Positions 40,952-50,391 are shown, counted from the first letter of the stretch. The stretch: 64,000 nucleotides of DNA from Pseudomonas sp. KNUC1026 (GCF_021650705.1 NZ_CP087138.1:2604001-2668000); one strand, 5' to 3'. Numbers and translations are program-made. The notes: generated from the sequence alone by a model not told the origin.

Positions 40952-42764
40952 CGGCGTTGATCCACTCTTTCACGACCTGGGCCACACGGCCTGGGTCTTC
41001 GGCCACCAGACTCTTGATTGCGTTCAGCTGCGCGTCATAGCCATCGCTTGGGCTGGGCAGCAGGATGCTTTGCGGGCCGCCAAGGCTGACGCGATCGTCA
41101 GCGACGCCACCTTCGAACCCTGCGCCACCCATGCCGCCGGCCATGCCACCGCTCATCCCGCCACCCATGCCGCCGGCGCCGCCTTCGGCCAACGCCAGCT
41201 GCTTGCCTTTGCCGCCGCCGGTGATGTTGTTGAGCACCGGGCGCAGCACACCGAACACCAGTACCAGGATGAACAGCACACCCAGCACCTGTTTGATCAC
41301 GTCCCAGAACCAGGGCTGCTGGTAGAACGACGGCTCGGAAATCACCTCGCCCTTGTCGGCACTGAACGCAGCATTGATCACGGTCACGCTGTCGCCCCGG
41401 CTGGCGTCGTAGCCTACGGCGTCTTGAACCAGGCGAGTGAAGCGCGCCAGTTCGTCGGCACTCCAGGGTTGATGGGTCACCTGGCCATTGGCCGGGTCGA
41501 GCTTGGCCTGGTCATCGACCACAACAGCCACCGACAGGCGCGTCAGGCGGCCCTGTTGCTGGCGGGTGTGGCTGATGGAGCGGTCAAGCTCGAAATTCTT
41601 GGTCGACTGCTGGCGCTTGTCGGCCGGGAACGGCGCGAGCATGGGTTGGCCGGTGGCCGGGTCCATGATCTGCTGGCCGTTGGCGTCAAGCAGTGGCTGC
41701 CCGGGCGGAATCGCCTGCGGCTGATTGGCGCCTGCGCCACCGCCGGTACGTTGCGGTGCCGAAGCCGGGGCCGGTGGCTGGTTGCTGAGCGCACCCGGCA
41801 CGCCGCCGTTGGAGCTGCCACTGGAGCGTTGCTCGCTGGTGGATTGCTCACTGCGCAGCGCAGGCTGGTCAGGGTTGAATTGCTCGGAGGTGGACTCGAC
41901 CGCTGTGAAATCCACATCGGCCGACACCTGCGCCTTGAAGCGGTCGTTGCCGATGACCGGCTGCAGGATATTCTGCACGCGCTGGGTCAGCATGCTTTCC
42001 ATGCGGCGGGTGTAATCGAACTGCTTGCCAGCCACCGACAACGCCGAGTTGTCGCCCAGGTCCGACAGCAGGTTGCCCTTCTGATCGACCACGGTCACAC
42101 CGGACTTGTCCATTTCAGGGACGCTGGTCGCTACCAGGTTGATGATCGCCATCACCTGGCCAGGGTCCAGCGTGCGGCCGCCGTACATTTCGACCAGCAC
42201 CGAGGCAGTGGGCTTGCGGTCATCGCGCACGAATACCGAGCTTTTCGGAATGGCCAGGTGGACGCGGGCCGCCTTGACGCCATTGACGGCAGCGATCGTA
42301 CGGCTCAGCTCGCCTTCAAGGCCACGGCGGTAGCGGGTGGCTTCCATGAACTGGCTGGTGCCCAGGCCCTGGTCCTTGTCGAGAATCTCGTAACCGACGT
42401 TGCCATCACCCTGCGCGATACCGGCCTGGGCCATTTGCAGGCGTGCGCGGCCAATGTCATCGGCCTTGACCAGCAAGGCACCGGAGTTGGGTTCGACGGT
42501 GTAGGGAATGTTCGCAGCATTGAGCGTATCGGTGACCTGCTTGGCGTCCATCCCGGCAAGGCTGGTCATCAACGGGCGATAGTCAGGTTGCTGAGACCAC
42601 AACACTACCGCGAAACCGATCGCCACGCTGGCAGCCAGGCCCACCAACAGCCCTACCTGCCGCAGCACCGGCATTTTCGACAGGTTTTCCAGGGAGGACA
42701 TGCCAGGCAGTGACCTGCCGGGTGCAGCGCCCTTCGCCGGAACGTTATCGGTTGCTTCAGCCAT
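40944..42764 (-). CDS. fliF: Flagellar MS-ring protein
   Basis: A 606-residue protein that forms the MS ring in the inner membrane. One membrane helix lies near residues 37-57 (VGLLVGLAASVAIGFAVVLW) and a second near 470-490. Between them are the ring-building YscJ/FliF domains (SLAGMDAKQVTDTLNAANIP, LEGELSRTIAAVNGVKAARV). A Gly/Met-rich stretch (GGMSGGMAGGMGGAG) precedes the FliG-binding tail ending VKEWINADE. The gene is followed by fliG with an 8-nt overlap. Confidence 0.97.
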   Translation of the reverse strand: MAEATDNVPAKGAAPGRSLPGMSSLENLSKMPVLRQVGLLVGLAASVAIGFAVVLWSQQPDYRPLMTSLAGMDAKQVTDTLNAANIPYTVEPNSGALLVKADDIGRARLQMAQAGIAQGDGNVGYEILDKDQGLGTSQFMEATRYRRGLEGELSRTIAAVNGVKAARVHLAIPKSSVFVRDDRKPTASVLVEMYGGRTLDPGQVMAIINLVATSVPEMDKSGVTVVDQKGNLLSDLGDNSALSVAGKQFDYTRRMESMLTQRVQNILQPVIGNDRFKAQVSADVDFTAVESTSEQFNPDQPALRSEQSTSEQRSSGSSNGGVPGALSNQPPAPASAPQRTGGGAGANQPQAIPPGQPLLDANGQQIMDPATGQPMLAPFPADKRQQSTKNFELDRSISHTRQQQGRLTRLSVAVVVDDQAKLDPANGQVTHQPWSADELARFTRLVQDAVGYDASRGDSVTVINAAFSADKGEVISEPSFYQQPWFWDVIKQVLGVLFILVLVFGVLRPVLNNITGGGKGKQLALAEGGAGGMGGGMSGGMAGGMGGAGFEGGVADDRVSLGGPQSILLPSPSDGYDAQLNAIKSLVAEDPGRVAQVVKEWINADE

Positions 42765-42778
42765 GACCTAATCTGCCC

Positions 42779-43114
42779 TCAAACCGGCATCTGCATGATG
42801 TCCTGGTACGCTTGCACCAGCTTGTTGCGTACCTGTGTCAGCGCCTGAAACGACACGCTGGCTTTCTGTGAGGCGATCATCACGTCCGTCAGGTCAACGC
42901 CCTGATTACCGATCTCGAAGGCGTTGGACAGTTGCTCGCTGGCCTTTTGGGTGTCAGCGACCTTGTTCACCGCACCGCTGAGCAGGTCGGCGAAGCTGCT
43001 GCCGGCAACCGGTGCCACAGCGTTCTGCGCAGCGGCCTTGGAGCTACCCATCGCTTCCATTTGCATGGAGCGCATGTCCATCAGCAAACGATTGAATTCG
43101 ATACCCGTGGTCAT
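42779..43114 (-). CDS. fliE: Flagellar hook-basal body protein
   Basis: A 111-residue FliE that joins the MS ring to the rod. The C-terminal helix [20 protein letters not shown] and the ending MQMPV are characteristic. It is the first gene of the fliEFGHIJ operon, with a sigma-54-type promoter upstream, and ends 14 nt before fliF. Confidence 0.95.
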   Translation of the reverse strand: MTTGIEFNRLLMDMRSMQMEAMGSSKAAAQNAVAPVAGSSFADLLSGAVNKVADTQKASEQLSNAFEIGNQGVDLTDVMIASQKASVSFQALTQVRNKLVQAYQDIMQMPV

Positions 43115-43173
43115 GCTCGATCTCCCGGCCTTGCAGAAATATTGACGCTGAAACAGCTTGTTATAGGGGAAGT

Positions 43174-43190
43174 AGCAAGAGCGATGCCAA
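43174..43190 (-). promoter_or_regulatory. Sigma-54 promoter upstream of fliE
   Basis: On the minus strand TTGGCATCGCTCTTGC has the invariant GG and GC elements 10 nt apart, in the context TGGCA-N6-TTGC. It lies about 60 nt before the fliE start. fliE operons of Pseudomonas are class III genes activated by FleR with RpoN. Confidence 0.8.
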
Positions 43191-43216
43191 CGGCAGCCGG
43201 CACACCGCTTTTGCCT

Positions 43217-44626
43217 TCAACTGGCATACAGCCAAGCGTCCACATCCAGCCCCGCGTCGCGCATTTGTGCAAGCTTGTAGCGCAAGGTACGCGGGCTGAT
43301 ACCCAACCGCTCGGCAGCTTCCTTGCGGCGCCCGCGCTCGCTGCGCAGGGTCTGGATGATCACCTCGAACTCGCGGCGGCGCAGATCATCGTCCAATGCG
43401 CCTGCGGCTTCATTAGGGATGACCGCTACAGGCGGTGACGGATTCGCCAGATCCGACGGCTGGCCCGTCAATAATTCCACGCGAAGCGGCGGCTGCGGCA
43501 CGCCAGCCAGGCAGAAGTCCTCGGCATTGATCACCCCACCCTGTTGCAATATCAGCGCCCGCTGGATGGCGTTGTCCAGCTCCCGCACATTGCCCGGCCA
43601 GGCATGCGCCAGCAGGCATTGCTGCGCCGAAGGCGACAGGCTGACCCGGGCGTGCTGCATCTTGCCTGCGTGGCGAGCAAGAAGCCGTTCGGCCAGCGGC
43701 AGAATATCGGCGCGCCGCTCGCGCAGCGGTGCCCAGGCCAACGGAAAAACCGACAGCCGGTAATACAGGTCTTCACGAAACCGCCCTGCCGCAACCTCAC
43801 CGGCCAGGTCCCGGTTGGTGGTGGCGAGCACACGAATGTCCAGGCTGATCGGCCGCCGGCCACCAACGCGCTCGACTTCACGCTCCTGCAACACGCGCAG
43901 GAGTTTGGCCTGCAGCCCCAGCGGCATTTCGGAAATCTCGTCGAGCAACAAGGTACCGCCGTTGGCTTGCTCGAACTTGCCCGGCTGGGAGGCGATAGCA
44001 CCGGTGAAAGAGCCCTTTTCGTGGCCGAACAGCGTGGCTTCGAGCATGTTGTCCGGGATCGCGGCGCAGTTGATTGCAATGAAGGGCTGCTCGGCACGGG
44101 CAGACTGCTGATGAATGTAGCGCGCCAGCACTTCCTTGCCGGTGCCGGACTCGCCAGAGATCAGCACTGTCGATTCGCTGCGCGCCACCCGCGCCGCCAG
44201 CTCCAGCAAACGCAGGCTGGCCGGCTCGCGGGCGATCGGCCCATCGCCGGCGGCAGCCACTGGCAAATGGCCCAGTGCGTGGCGCGCGACCAACGCAAGC
44301 AGCGCGGCGGGCTCGAAGGGCTTGACCAAGTAGTCCACCGCACCCTGGCGCATGGCATCTACCGCCCGCTCCACCGCGCCATGGGCCGTCATCAACAACA
44401 CCGGCAACTGGGGATGGCTGGCGCGCAGGCGCGCAAGCAACTGGTGGCCGTCCATCCCGGGCATGTTCACGTCGCTGACCACCAGGCTGAACGGCTCATC
44501 GGCCACGGCGCGCAGCGCCAGCTCGGCACTGCCCACCGCTTCGAAATCATGCCCGGCCAGAGTCAGGGTGTCGGCCAGCGCCTCGCGCAACGCGCGGTCG
44601 TCTTCAACCAGCAGAATCTTCATCAT
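43217..44626 (-). CDS. fleR: Sigma-54-dependent response regulator of flagellar genes
   Basis: A 469-residue NtrC-type activator. The receiver (residues 3-115) has Asp in LVVSDVNMPGMDG. The AAA+ domain has Walker A GESGTGKE, the sigma-54 contact loop as GSFTGA (Ser in place of the usual Ala) and Walker B LLLDEISEMP. A Fis-type HTH ends the protein (RRKEAAERLGISPRTLRYKL). ATG 44626 follows GAGGAGGG. The start lies beside the fleS stop. FleR with FleS activates basal body and hook genes. Confidence 0.95.
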   Translation of the reverse strand: MMKILLVEDDRALREALADTLTLAGHDFEAVGSAELALRAVADEPFSLVVSDVNMPGMDGHQLLARLRASHPQLPVLLMTAHGAVERAVDAMRQGAVDYLVKPFEPAALLALVARHALGHLPVAAAGDGPIAREPASLRLLELAARVARSESTVLISGESGTGKEVLARYIHQQSARAEQPFIAINCAAIPDNMLEATLFGHEKGSFTGAIASQPGKFEQANGGTLLLDEISEMPLGLQAKLLRVLQEREVERVGGRRPISLDIRVLATTNRDLAGEVAAGRFREDLYYRLSVFPLAWAPLRERRADILPLAERLLARHAGKMQHARVSLSPSAQQCLLAHAWPGNVRELDNAIQRALILQQGGVINAEDFCLAGVPQPPLRVELLTGQPSDLANPSPPVAVIPNEAAGALDDDLRRREFEVIIQTLRSERGRRKEAAERLGISPRTLRYKLAQMRDAGLDVDAWLYAS

Positions 44627-44628
44627 GT

Positions 44629-45809
44629 TCAACCCTCCTCGGCCTGCAAAGGCAGGGTCAGCACAGCACAGGTGCCTCGGCCTACGCGCGAACGCAATTG
44701 CAGCTCACCACCATGAGCACGGGCAACAGCACCCACCACCGCCACACCCAAACCGGTGCCGGTAGGTTTGGTGGTGAAGAAGGGCTCGCCCAAGCGCGCC
44801 AGGGTGTCGGCATCGATCCCCGTGCCATGGTCGCTGACGGCAAGGCGCAAGGTGCGCTCACGCACATACAGGTGCACCTTCAGCCGCGCCGCCGGCCCGC
44901 TGGCCTGAAGCGCGTTCTCGATCAGGTTGAGCACCACCCCCACCAGGGTGTCGCGGTTGCACAACAGCCGCTCGCCGCGCACATCGCACTGCCAGCGCAC
45001 TGCCACACCCTCGGTCAAGGGGGCGGCGGCGCGGCGCAGCGCCATGAACAGGTCTGCGGGGTGAGTTGGTCGTGCATCGGCAGCTCGCCACGGGCGAACA
45101 CCAGCATGTCGCGCACCTGGTGCTCAAGCTCGTGCAACCGCTCCTTGAGGCGGCCAGCGAAGCGCTGCTGGGTTTCCACCGGCAATGATTGTTCCTGGAG
45201 ATGGCCGGCATACAGCATTGCGGCCGAGAGCGGCGTGCGGATCTGATGCGCCAGCGATGCCACCATCCGCCCCAGTGACGACAAACGCTCATGCCGCGCG
45301 AGCTCGTCTTGCAAGCGACGGGTTTCCGTCAGGTCGTTGAGCACCACCAACTGGCCCGGCTCACCGTTCAGCGAGCGGGTAGCGATCGACAGGCGACGCC
45401 CGTCACGCAGCGAGATCTCATGGCCGTCGTCATGGCGAGGCGCAAAGCAGCGGTTGATGACCTGCCGCCAGGGCTCGCCCTTGAGCGGCTCACCCAGCAA
45501 TGCAAACGCAGCCGGGTTGGCCTCGGCAATCACGCCCTGCGCATCGAGCAGCACCACGCCACCGGGCATCACATCCAGCACCGTCTGCAGTCGGCTGGCG
45601 AGGCGCTCTTTTTCGGCAAGCTCTTCAAGCCTTCGCTCACCGGCATCGGCCAGTTGGTCCTTGAGCTCGCCTACCCGGTTCTCCAGCAACTGGTAGGAAT
45701 CACTCAACTGCGCCGACACCTGACTGAACAGGGCGAACGCCTGCTCAAGGTTCGGGCGATCAAGGCCTTCGGCAGGCCCGGCAAGTTCGGGAATGGCGAC
45801 CTGGGACAT
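44629..45809 (-). pseudogene. fleS: FleS sensor histidine kinase, one frameshift
   Basis: FleS phosphorylates FleR. It has no membrane segment and should be cytoplasmic. ATG 45809 (MSQVAIPELAGPAEG) opens an N-terminal coiled region. A PAS domain follows (VLDVMPGGVVLLDAQGVIAE), then HisKA with SLAHQIRTPLSAAMLYAGHL. After PMHDQLTP a base is missing from the run at about 45058-45061, and the frame should continue as ADLFMALRRAAAPLTEG. The HATPase domain follows (LNLIENALQASG, GTGIDADTLARLGEPFFTTK). The restored length is about 393 residues. Confidence 0.92.
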
Positions 45810-45861
45810 CGTGCTCTCTCGGTGGCTGACCGTCAGTAAACGGTGTTGACGAGAGAGGGTT

Positions 45862-45878
45862 TGCAATTGACGTGCCGA
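45862..45878 (-). promoter_or_regulatory. Sigma-54 promoter upstream of fleSR
   Basis: The minus strand reads CGGCACGTCAATTGCAA, with GG and GC exactly 10 nt apart and a good TTGCA -12 element. It lies about 55 nt before the fleS start. In Pseudomonas fleSR is activated by FleQ with RpoN, which fits. Confidence 0.82.
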
Positions 45879-45917
45879 CAGGGGCCGAGGCACAAGCTGC
45901 AAGCTGAAAGCTAAAAA

Positions 45918-45945
45918 GTGGGAGGCCGGCAAGCCGGCCTCCCAC
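45918..45945 (-). terminator. Rho-independent terminator after fleQ
   Basis: A 13-bp perfect stem (GTGGGAGGCCGGC / GCCGGCCTCCCAC, tiny AA or TT loop) is followed on the minus strand by TTTTT. It lies between fleQ and the fleS promoter and separates the two units. Confidence 0.92.
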
Positions 45946-45976
45946 TGGGTTGGTGCACCGGCAGGGGTGGGTTTGT

Positions 45977-47456
45977 TCAGTCGTCGATGGCTTCTTCGCC
46001 TTCGCCGCCCTGGCGGCTCATGCCGTATTTGCGCATTTTCTCGACCAGGGTAGTACGGCGGATGCGCAGGCGTTCGGCGGCGCGGGCCACGACGCCATTG
46101 GCGTCATCCAGTGCTTGCTGGATCAGGCCCTGCTCCAGGCCGCCCAGGTAGTCTTTCAGATCCAGGCCTTCAGGCGGCAGCATGGCGCTGGAGGCGAAGT
46201 CCGGCGTGTGGCCGTTGATCGCTACGCGCTCTTCCAGGTCGGAGCGCAGGCTGTCGACCAGTTGCTCGTCTTCGTCATCAACGTAGCGGAATTTCTTCGG
46301 CAGCTCGGCCACGCCGATCACCCCGTAAGGGTGCATGATCGCCATGCGCTCGACCAGGTTGGCCAGCTCCCGCACGTTGCCAGGCCAGCCGTGGCGGCAC
46401 AGCGACATGATGGCAGCGGAATTGAAACGGATCGAACCGCGCTTCTCGTGCTCCATGCGCGAGATCAGTTCGTTCATCAGCAACGGGATGTCCTCCACGC
46501 GCTCGCGCAGAGGGGCCATCTCGATGGGGAATACGTTGAGGCGGTAGTACAGGTCTTCGCGGAACGCGCCGGTCTCGATCATGCTTTCGAGGTTCTTGTG
46601 CGTTGCAGCGATGATGCGCACATCGATGCTCTGGGTCTTGTTGCTGCCCACGCGCTCGAAGGTACGCTCCTGCAACACGCGCAGCAGTTTGACCTGCATC
46701 GGCAGTGGCATGTCGCCGATCTCGTCGAGAAGAGTGTGCCGCCATTGGCCAGCTCGAAGCGGCCCGCCCGGCTGGTGATGGCGCCGGTGAAAGCGCCTTT
46801 CTCGTGGCCGAACAGCTCGCTTTCGAGCAGCTCGGCCGGGATCGCGCCACAGTTGACCGGCACGAACGGCGCTTCGCGGCGCTTGGAATGATAGTGGAGG
46901 TTGCGCGCGACGACTTCCTTGCCGGTACCCGACTCACCGAGAATCAGCACGCTGGCATCGGTGTCGGCGACCTGCTGCATCATCTGGCGCACGTGCTGGA
47001 TGGCGCGGCTGGTGCCTACCAGGCTGCGAAACAGGTTCGGTTCGCGCTGGCGGCCGCGCTCGCGGGCCTGGTCATACATCTCGCGGTAGACCTGAGCACG
47101 GTGCAGCGAGTCGAGCAGCTTGGAATAGCTCGGCGGCATCTCCAGGCTCGACAGCACACGGCGGCGGACGTCGTCGGCAAGCTCGGGCACATTGCCCTCG
47201 CCCAGCAGCAGCACGGGCAGGAATTCATCCCATGCAGCAATGGTCTTGAGCAGGCCGGGCAGCAAGCCGGGGTGTGGACTTCGCCGATCAGCACGCACAA
47301 CACCTCGCGGCTGGAGGCCAGGCCATTGACCACGGACTGCCAGTCGCCACTGGCACAAGGCAGGTTGTCTTCGCCGAGGAAATTAAGAATGACCGCAAGG
47401 TCACGGCGCCGAACGCTGTCGTCATCGATCAGCAGAATCTTGGTTTCACGCCACAT
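45977..47456 (-). pseudogene. fleQ: FleQ master regulator of flagellar genes, two frameshifts
   Basis: FleQ is the top flagellar activator and a cyclic-di-GMP-responsive regulator of biofilm genes. ATG 47456 (MWRETKILLIDDDSVRRRDL) opens the N-terminal FleQ domain. A missing base near 47267 breaks the frame after GEVHTP, and it resumes at [19 protein letters not shown]. The AAA+ domain has GESGTGKE and GAFTGA. A second missing base near 46730 falls in Walker B, where [10 protein letters not shown] is expected after NGGT. The remainder with WPGNVRELANLVERMAIMHP and the Fis HTH (RAAERLRIRRTTLVEKMRKY) is intact. Restored length about 493 residues. Confidence 0.93.
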
Positions 47457-47564
47457 GCAATAGCAACTTCCCTAGTCAACCAGATGCCCCGACGGGCGCA
47501 CCGAAGTGGAGTGCATTGTATAGCCACGCCACCCCAGAATGTGAAATTCGTCACTAGTAAAGTC

Positions 47565-47594
47565 AAAAAAAACGCCATAGTCAAATTTATGGCG
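47565..47594 (-). terminator. Rho-independent terminator after fliT
   Basis: On the minus strand a 7-bp stem (CGCCATA / TATGGCG) with an 8-nt loop runs straight into eight T residues. It closes the fliST unit before the fleQ promoter. Confidence 0.85.
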
Positions 47595-47622
47595 CAAAAA
47601 TATCCACTGCTACGTCACTGGA

Positions 47623-47916
47623 TCAACGAAACAGATTGTAGACCTTGGAGGCGTTGCTGCCCTGGCGCATCTGCGTGATCTCCTCGACCACGTCCTGGCG
47701 TGCCTGGCGCGAGGCATCGAGCAGGTGCCGATACACGCCCAGAAGTGCTTCAAGGCTCTGGCGAACTTCGGGCTGCTCGCCGGGGCCCGCCGACAGCACC
47801 AGCTCCAGGTGCGCACGGCATTCGATATCCAGCGTGCTGATGGCTTGCCAATCCTGCACGGCCAGCGCATCCACCAAGGCCAGGCGAGTGGCATCGATCT
47901 TCTGAACGGCGCTCAT
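47623..47916 (-). CDS. fliT: Flagellar export chaperone-like protein FliT
   Basis: A 97-residue helical protein starting MSAVQKIDATRLALVDALAV. Position directly after fliS, size and helical composition support FliT, although the sequence is weakly conserved. A second in-frame ATG at 47949 would add 11 residues (MSAAYKNEVSS). Both ATGs have nearly the same upstream sequence (GAGGTAAGCAGC and GAGGTGAGCACC), so which is used cannot be decided here. Confidence 0.8.
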   Translation of the reverse strand: MSAVQKIDATRLALVDALAVQDWQAISTLDIECRAHLELVLSAGPGEQPEVRQSLEALLGVYRHLLDASRQARQDVVEEITQMRQGSNASKVYNLFR

Positions 47917-47961
47917 GCTGCTTACCTCATTCTTGTACGCGGCACTCATGGTGCTCACCTC
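47907..47961 (-). repeat. Duplicated ribosome-binding site and start region of fliT
   Basis: Two direct 22-nt segments (47940-47961 and 47907-47928) match at 19 positions. Each contains GAGGT, a spacer, ATG and the first codons AGYGCCG. They are 33 nt apart, so both ATGs share one reading frame. Confidence 0.75.
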
Positions 47962-48364
47962 ACTGGGCGGCGCTGGTCGCTGCCGCAGGGGCAATGGCGT
48001 CCCAACCAGCCTTGACCGTCTGCAGAAGGCCAGACACCTCTTCGAGCATGGCAACGCTGGTCTTCACGTTGGCTTCGGCCAGGCGCTTCATCATGTAACC
48101 GTACAGGCTGTCCAGGCGCGCCAGCTCGGCACCGCGGTTTTCCAGGTCGAGGCCCTCGCGCAGGCCGCCGACGATGTCGATCGCCTTGCCGATAGCGATG
48201 CCCTTGGCACCGACATCCTGGCGCTCGATAGCGCCCTTGGCCTGGGCAATTCGGTCCAGGCCACCTTCCATCAGCATCTGCACCAGCCGATGAGGGCTGG
48301 CCTCGGACGTCTGGGCGACACTGTTGACTTTCTGGTACTGGCGCAGCGCGCGCATCGGATTCAT
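47960..48364 (-). CDS. fliS: Flagellin export chaperone
   Basis: A 134-residue FliS that holds flagellin unfolded before export. ATG 48364 follows GAGGAGG and reads MNPMRALRQYQKVNSVAQTS. The conserved ASPHRLVQMLMEGGLDRIAQ and LYGYMMKRLAEANVK confirm the family. It ends 44 nt before the shorter fliT start. Confidence 0.95.
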   Translation of the reverse strand: MNPMRALRQYQKVNSVAQTSEASPHRLVQMLMEGGLDRIAQAKGAIERQDVGAKGIAIGKAIDIVGGLREGLDLENRGAELARLDSLYGYMMKRLAEANVKTSVAMLEEVSGLLQTVKAGWDAIAPAAATSAAQ

Positions 48365-48440
48365 ATGGCCTCCTCGAGGTGCAGGGTCTATCGCTTGAAA
48401 CCTGTATCGGCCCTGCGTCAAAAACCTTTAGCTGTTGAAG

Positions 48441-48480
48441 CCAAAAGCCCGGGCCGAAGGCTTCGGCGCCGGGCTTTTGG
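48441..48480 (-). terminator. Strong terminator hairpin after fliD
   Basis: A 12-bp outer stem (CCAAAAGCCCGG / CCGGGCTTTTGG) with an inner stem (GCCGAAG / CTTCGGC) forms a long perfect hairpin between fliD and fliS. It suggests that fliS has its own promoter or depends on partial read-through. Confidence 0.88.
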
Positions 48481-48494
48481 CAGTCCAACCAGAA

Positions 48495-49928
48495 TCAACT
48501 GTTCTGCTTGTTCATCGCGTCGAACATGGAAACGATGCTACTCGCCGTGGCCTTGAGCTGGCCGACGACGCTGTCCATGTCGTTGTATTTCTTGGTCAGG
48601 GTGGCAGTCAGGGTCTCGACCCGTCGATCCAGGGCTGCCTGCTGATTGTCCAGGTCAGTCTTGGCCTTGTTCAGCGAGGAAGTCCGGGTATCCAGAATGC
48701 CCCCCGCCTGCGTGTACGGCAGCATCGCCGAGCTCATGCGCGATAGCAGGCCATTGTTGCCGCTGAAGAAGTTCTGCACTTCACCGGCCAACCCCTGAGT
48801 ACCCACGGCCTTGGTGAAGGTATCGCTGTTGAACTCCAGCGTGCCATCGCTCTGGGTAGTCTTGATCCCCAGTTGCGACAAGGCCGTGAGCTGGTCGCCG
48901 GCACCGCTGGACACCAGCACGTTACGCACGGTCGAAATCAGCGACCGGGCCGTGGCGTCGTTGGTCAAGGCGGCCTTGACGGTGTAGTTGCCGTCACTGT
49001 CCTGGCCTACGGCAGCGCTCAGCGTATTCACCGTACTGATCAGCGTGTTGTAGGCACTGACGAAACTCTGGATGCTGGTTTTCAGGCCATCGGTGTTGGT
49101 GGCCACGCCCACCGTCGCCGGTGTGCTGACCGAAGCACCTGCTGCAGTGGTCACCGCATTGAAGGTAAAGCTCAGGCCACTGATGGCGGTGTCGACCTTG
49201 TTGCTGCTGCTGGTCATCGCCAGCCCATCGATCGTGTACTTGGCGTCGACCGCCTGGGCACTGATGTAGCCTGCGCCGGAGCTGCTGGTCTTCATGCTCT
49301 GGGTACCGTCGATCGTCAGATCGGCAATGCCCGAAACGTTCAGGTCTGTGCCTGCACCGGTCGTGGTCGAGCTGAGCACAAGGCGTGCAGCGCCACTGGA
49401 GTCGGTAATGATGTTGGCACTGAGGCCTTTGCTGGTCAGGTTGGTGTTGATCGAGTCACGCACATCCTGAAGCGTCGCGTTGGCGGCCACATCGACGGTG
49501 TAGCTGTTGCTGCCCTGGCCGATGGTCAGCTGGCTGGCTGACGAACCACCTACAACGGCAGTAGCGCCGCCGGCGATCGACTTGCTCGCCACCTTGGAAC
49601 CGGTCGCCAACTGCGTGACATCGATGGCATAGCTGCCCGCTACCGCCGAGTTACTGCTCGTGGCGGTGATGGCAGTGCTCGATGAAGTCGCGGCATAGCC
49701 GGTGAAGGCAGGCTTGTCCTTGTCTCCAAGGGTCTTGATCGCCGTCTGGAATGAGGTCAACGCGCTCTTGAGCTGCGCGATCCCTGAAATCGTGGTGGTG
49801 GTCTGCTTGGTCTGATTGGTGATCTGCGTCTGCTTGGCGGATTTGTCGGAATTGACCAACGCCTCCACGATGCTTGCAATCTGCAGACCCGAGCCAATAC
49901 CCGTGGTCGAGGTGATTGGACTTGCCAT
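48495..49928 (-). CDS. fliD: Flagellar filament cap protein
   Basis: A 477-residue cap protein that folds exported flagellin at the filament tip. The N-terminal helical domain begins MASPITSTTGIGSGLQIASI. The central part is rich in Thr/Ser/Gly, and the C-terminal coiled domain has ALDRRVETLTATLTKKYNDM. A sigma-54-type promoter lies at the end of flaG. A strong hairpin follows the gene. Confidence 0.95.
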   Translation of the reverse strand: MASPITSTTGIGSGLQIASIVEALVNSDKSAKQTQITNQTKQTTTTISGIAQLKSALTSFQTAIKTLGDKDKPAFTGYAATSSSTAITATSSNSAVAGSYAIDVTQLATGSKVASKSIAGGATAVVGGSSASQLTIGQGSNSYTVDVAANATLQDVRDSINTNLTSKGLSANIITDSSGAARLVLSSTTTGAGTDLNVSGIADLTIDGTQSMKTSSSGAGYISAQAVDAKYTIDGLAMTSSSNKVDTAISGLSFTFNAVTTAAGASVSTPATVGVATNTDGLKTSIQSFVSAYNTLISTVNTLSAAVGQDSDGNYTVKAALTNDATARSLISTVRNVLVSSGAGDQLTALSQLGIKTTQSDGTLEFNSDTFTKAVGTQGLAGEVQNFFSGNNGLLSRMSSAMLPYTQAGGILDTRTSSLNKAKTDLDNQQAALDRRVETLTATLTKKYNDMDSVVGQLKATASSIVSMFDAMNKQNS

Positions 49929-49991
49929 GAGTGAGATACCTCTCTAAAAACCGCCGGCCCTTTGGCACTTTTCAGCGCCGCAAGGGCCAGA

Positions 49992-50008
49992 AACAAGTTT
50001 CATGCCAA
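49992..50008 (-). promoter_or_regulatory. Probable sigma-54 promoter upstream of fliD
   Basis: The minus strand reads TTGGCATGAAACTTGTT. GG is followed after 10 nt by GT instead of GC, otherwise close to the TGGCA-N6-TTGC consensus. It overlaps the end of flaG and lies about 65 nt before fliD, whose transcription needs RpoN and FleQ in P. aeruginosa. Confidence 0.65.
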
Positions 50009-50011
50009 CGT

Positions 50012-50371
50012 TCAGGCCTTGGAATCGAGCAGGTTCAGCTTCGATTCCTTCAGGCTTTCGGCCAACTTGAGTGCCTCTTCCGAGGGCAACTGGCGGATGA
50101 CTTCGCCGGTGGAGCTGGCAATGACTTTCACCACCACATCACCGGTCCCTTCGTCGATCGAAAAGTCCAGGTTGCGCCGGTTGGCGTTCACGAACTTGTC
50201 GATCTGCTTCACAGCGTCGCTGACCTCCTCCTTGCTGGCAGGCTTGGCTGGCGGCTGCTTGGCCGAGTTGGCAGCATCGGTGGGGACATCTTTTCCTGCC
50301 GGCCTTTCCACGGACGGATTCGCCGCGCGAACCGGAGGAAGGGACAGGGTATTCGTCGCACTTATGTCCAT
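50012..50371 (-). CDS. flaG: FlaG family flagellar protein
   Basis: A 119-residue FlaG, located between fliC and fliD as in other Pseudomonas. The N-terminal half is Pro/Ala-rich. The conserved C-terminal domain has DAVKQIDKFVNANRRNLDFS and TGEVIRQLPSEEALKLAESL. FlaG affects filament length. It is 70 nt after fliC, with a hairpin between them. Confidence 0.93.
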   Translation of the reverse strand: MDISATNTLSLPPVRAANPSVERPAGKDVPTDAANSAKQPPAKPASKEEVSDAVKQIDKFVNANRRNLDFSIDEGTGDVVVKVIASSTGEVIRQLPSEEALKLAESLKESKLNLLDSKA

Positions 50372-50391
50372 ATCCGTAACCTCTCAACGCC

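Noticed and set aside
40941-42713. A 590-residue plus-strand frame opposite fliF
   Set aside because: Antisense shadow; fliF has complete domain structure on the other strand.
45977-47456. Phase variation of fleQ by homopolymer slippage
   Set aside because: The affected runs are only 2-4 bases long and two separate indels are present.
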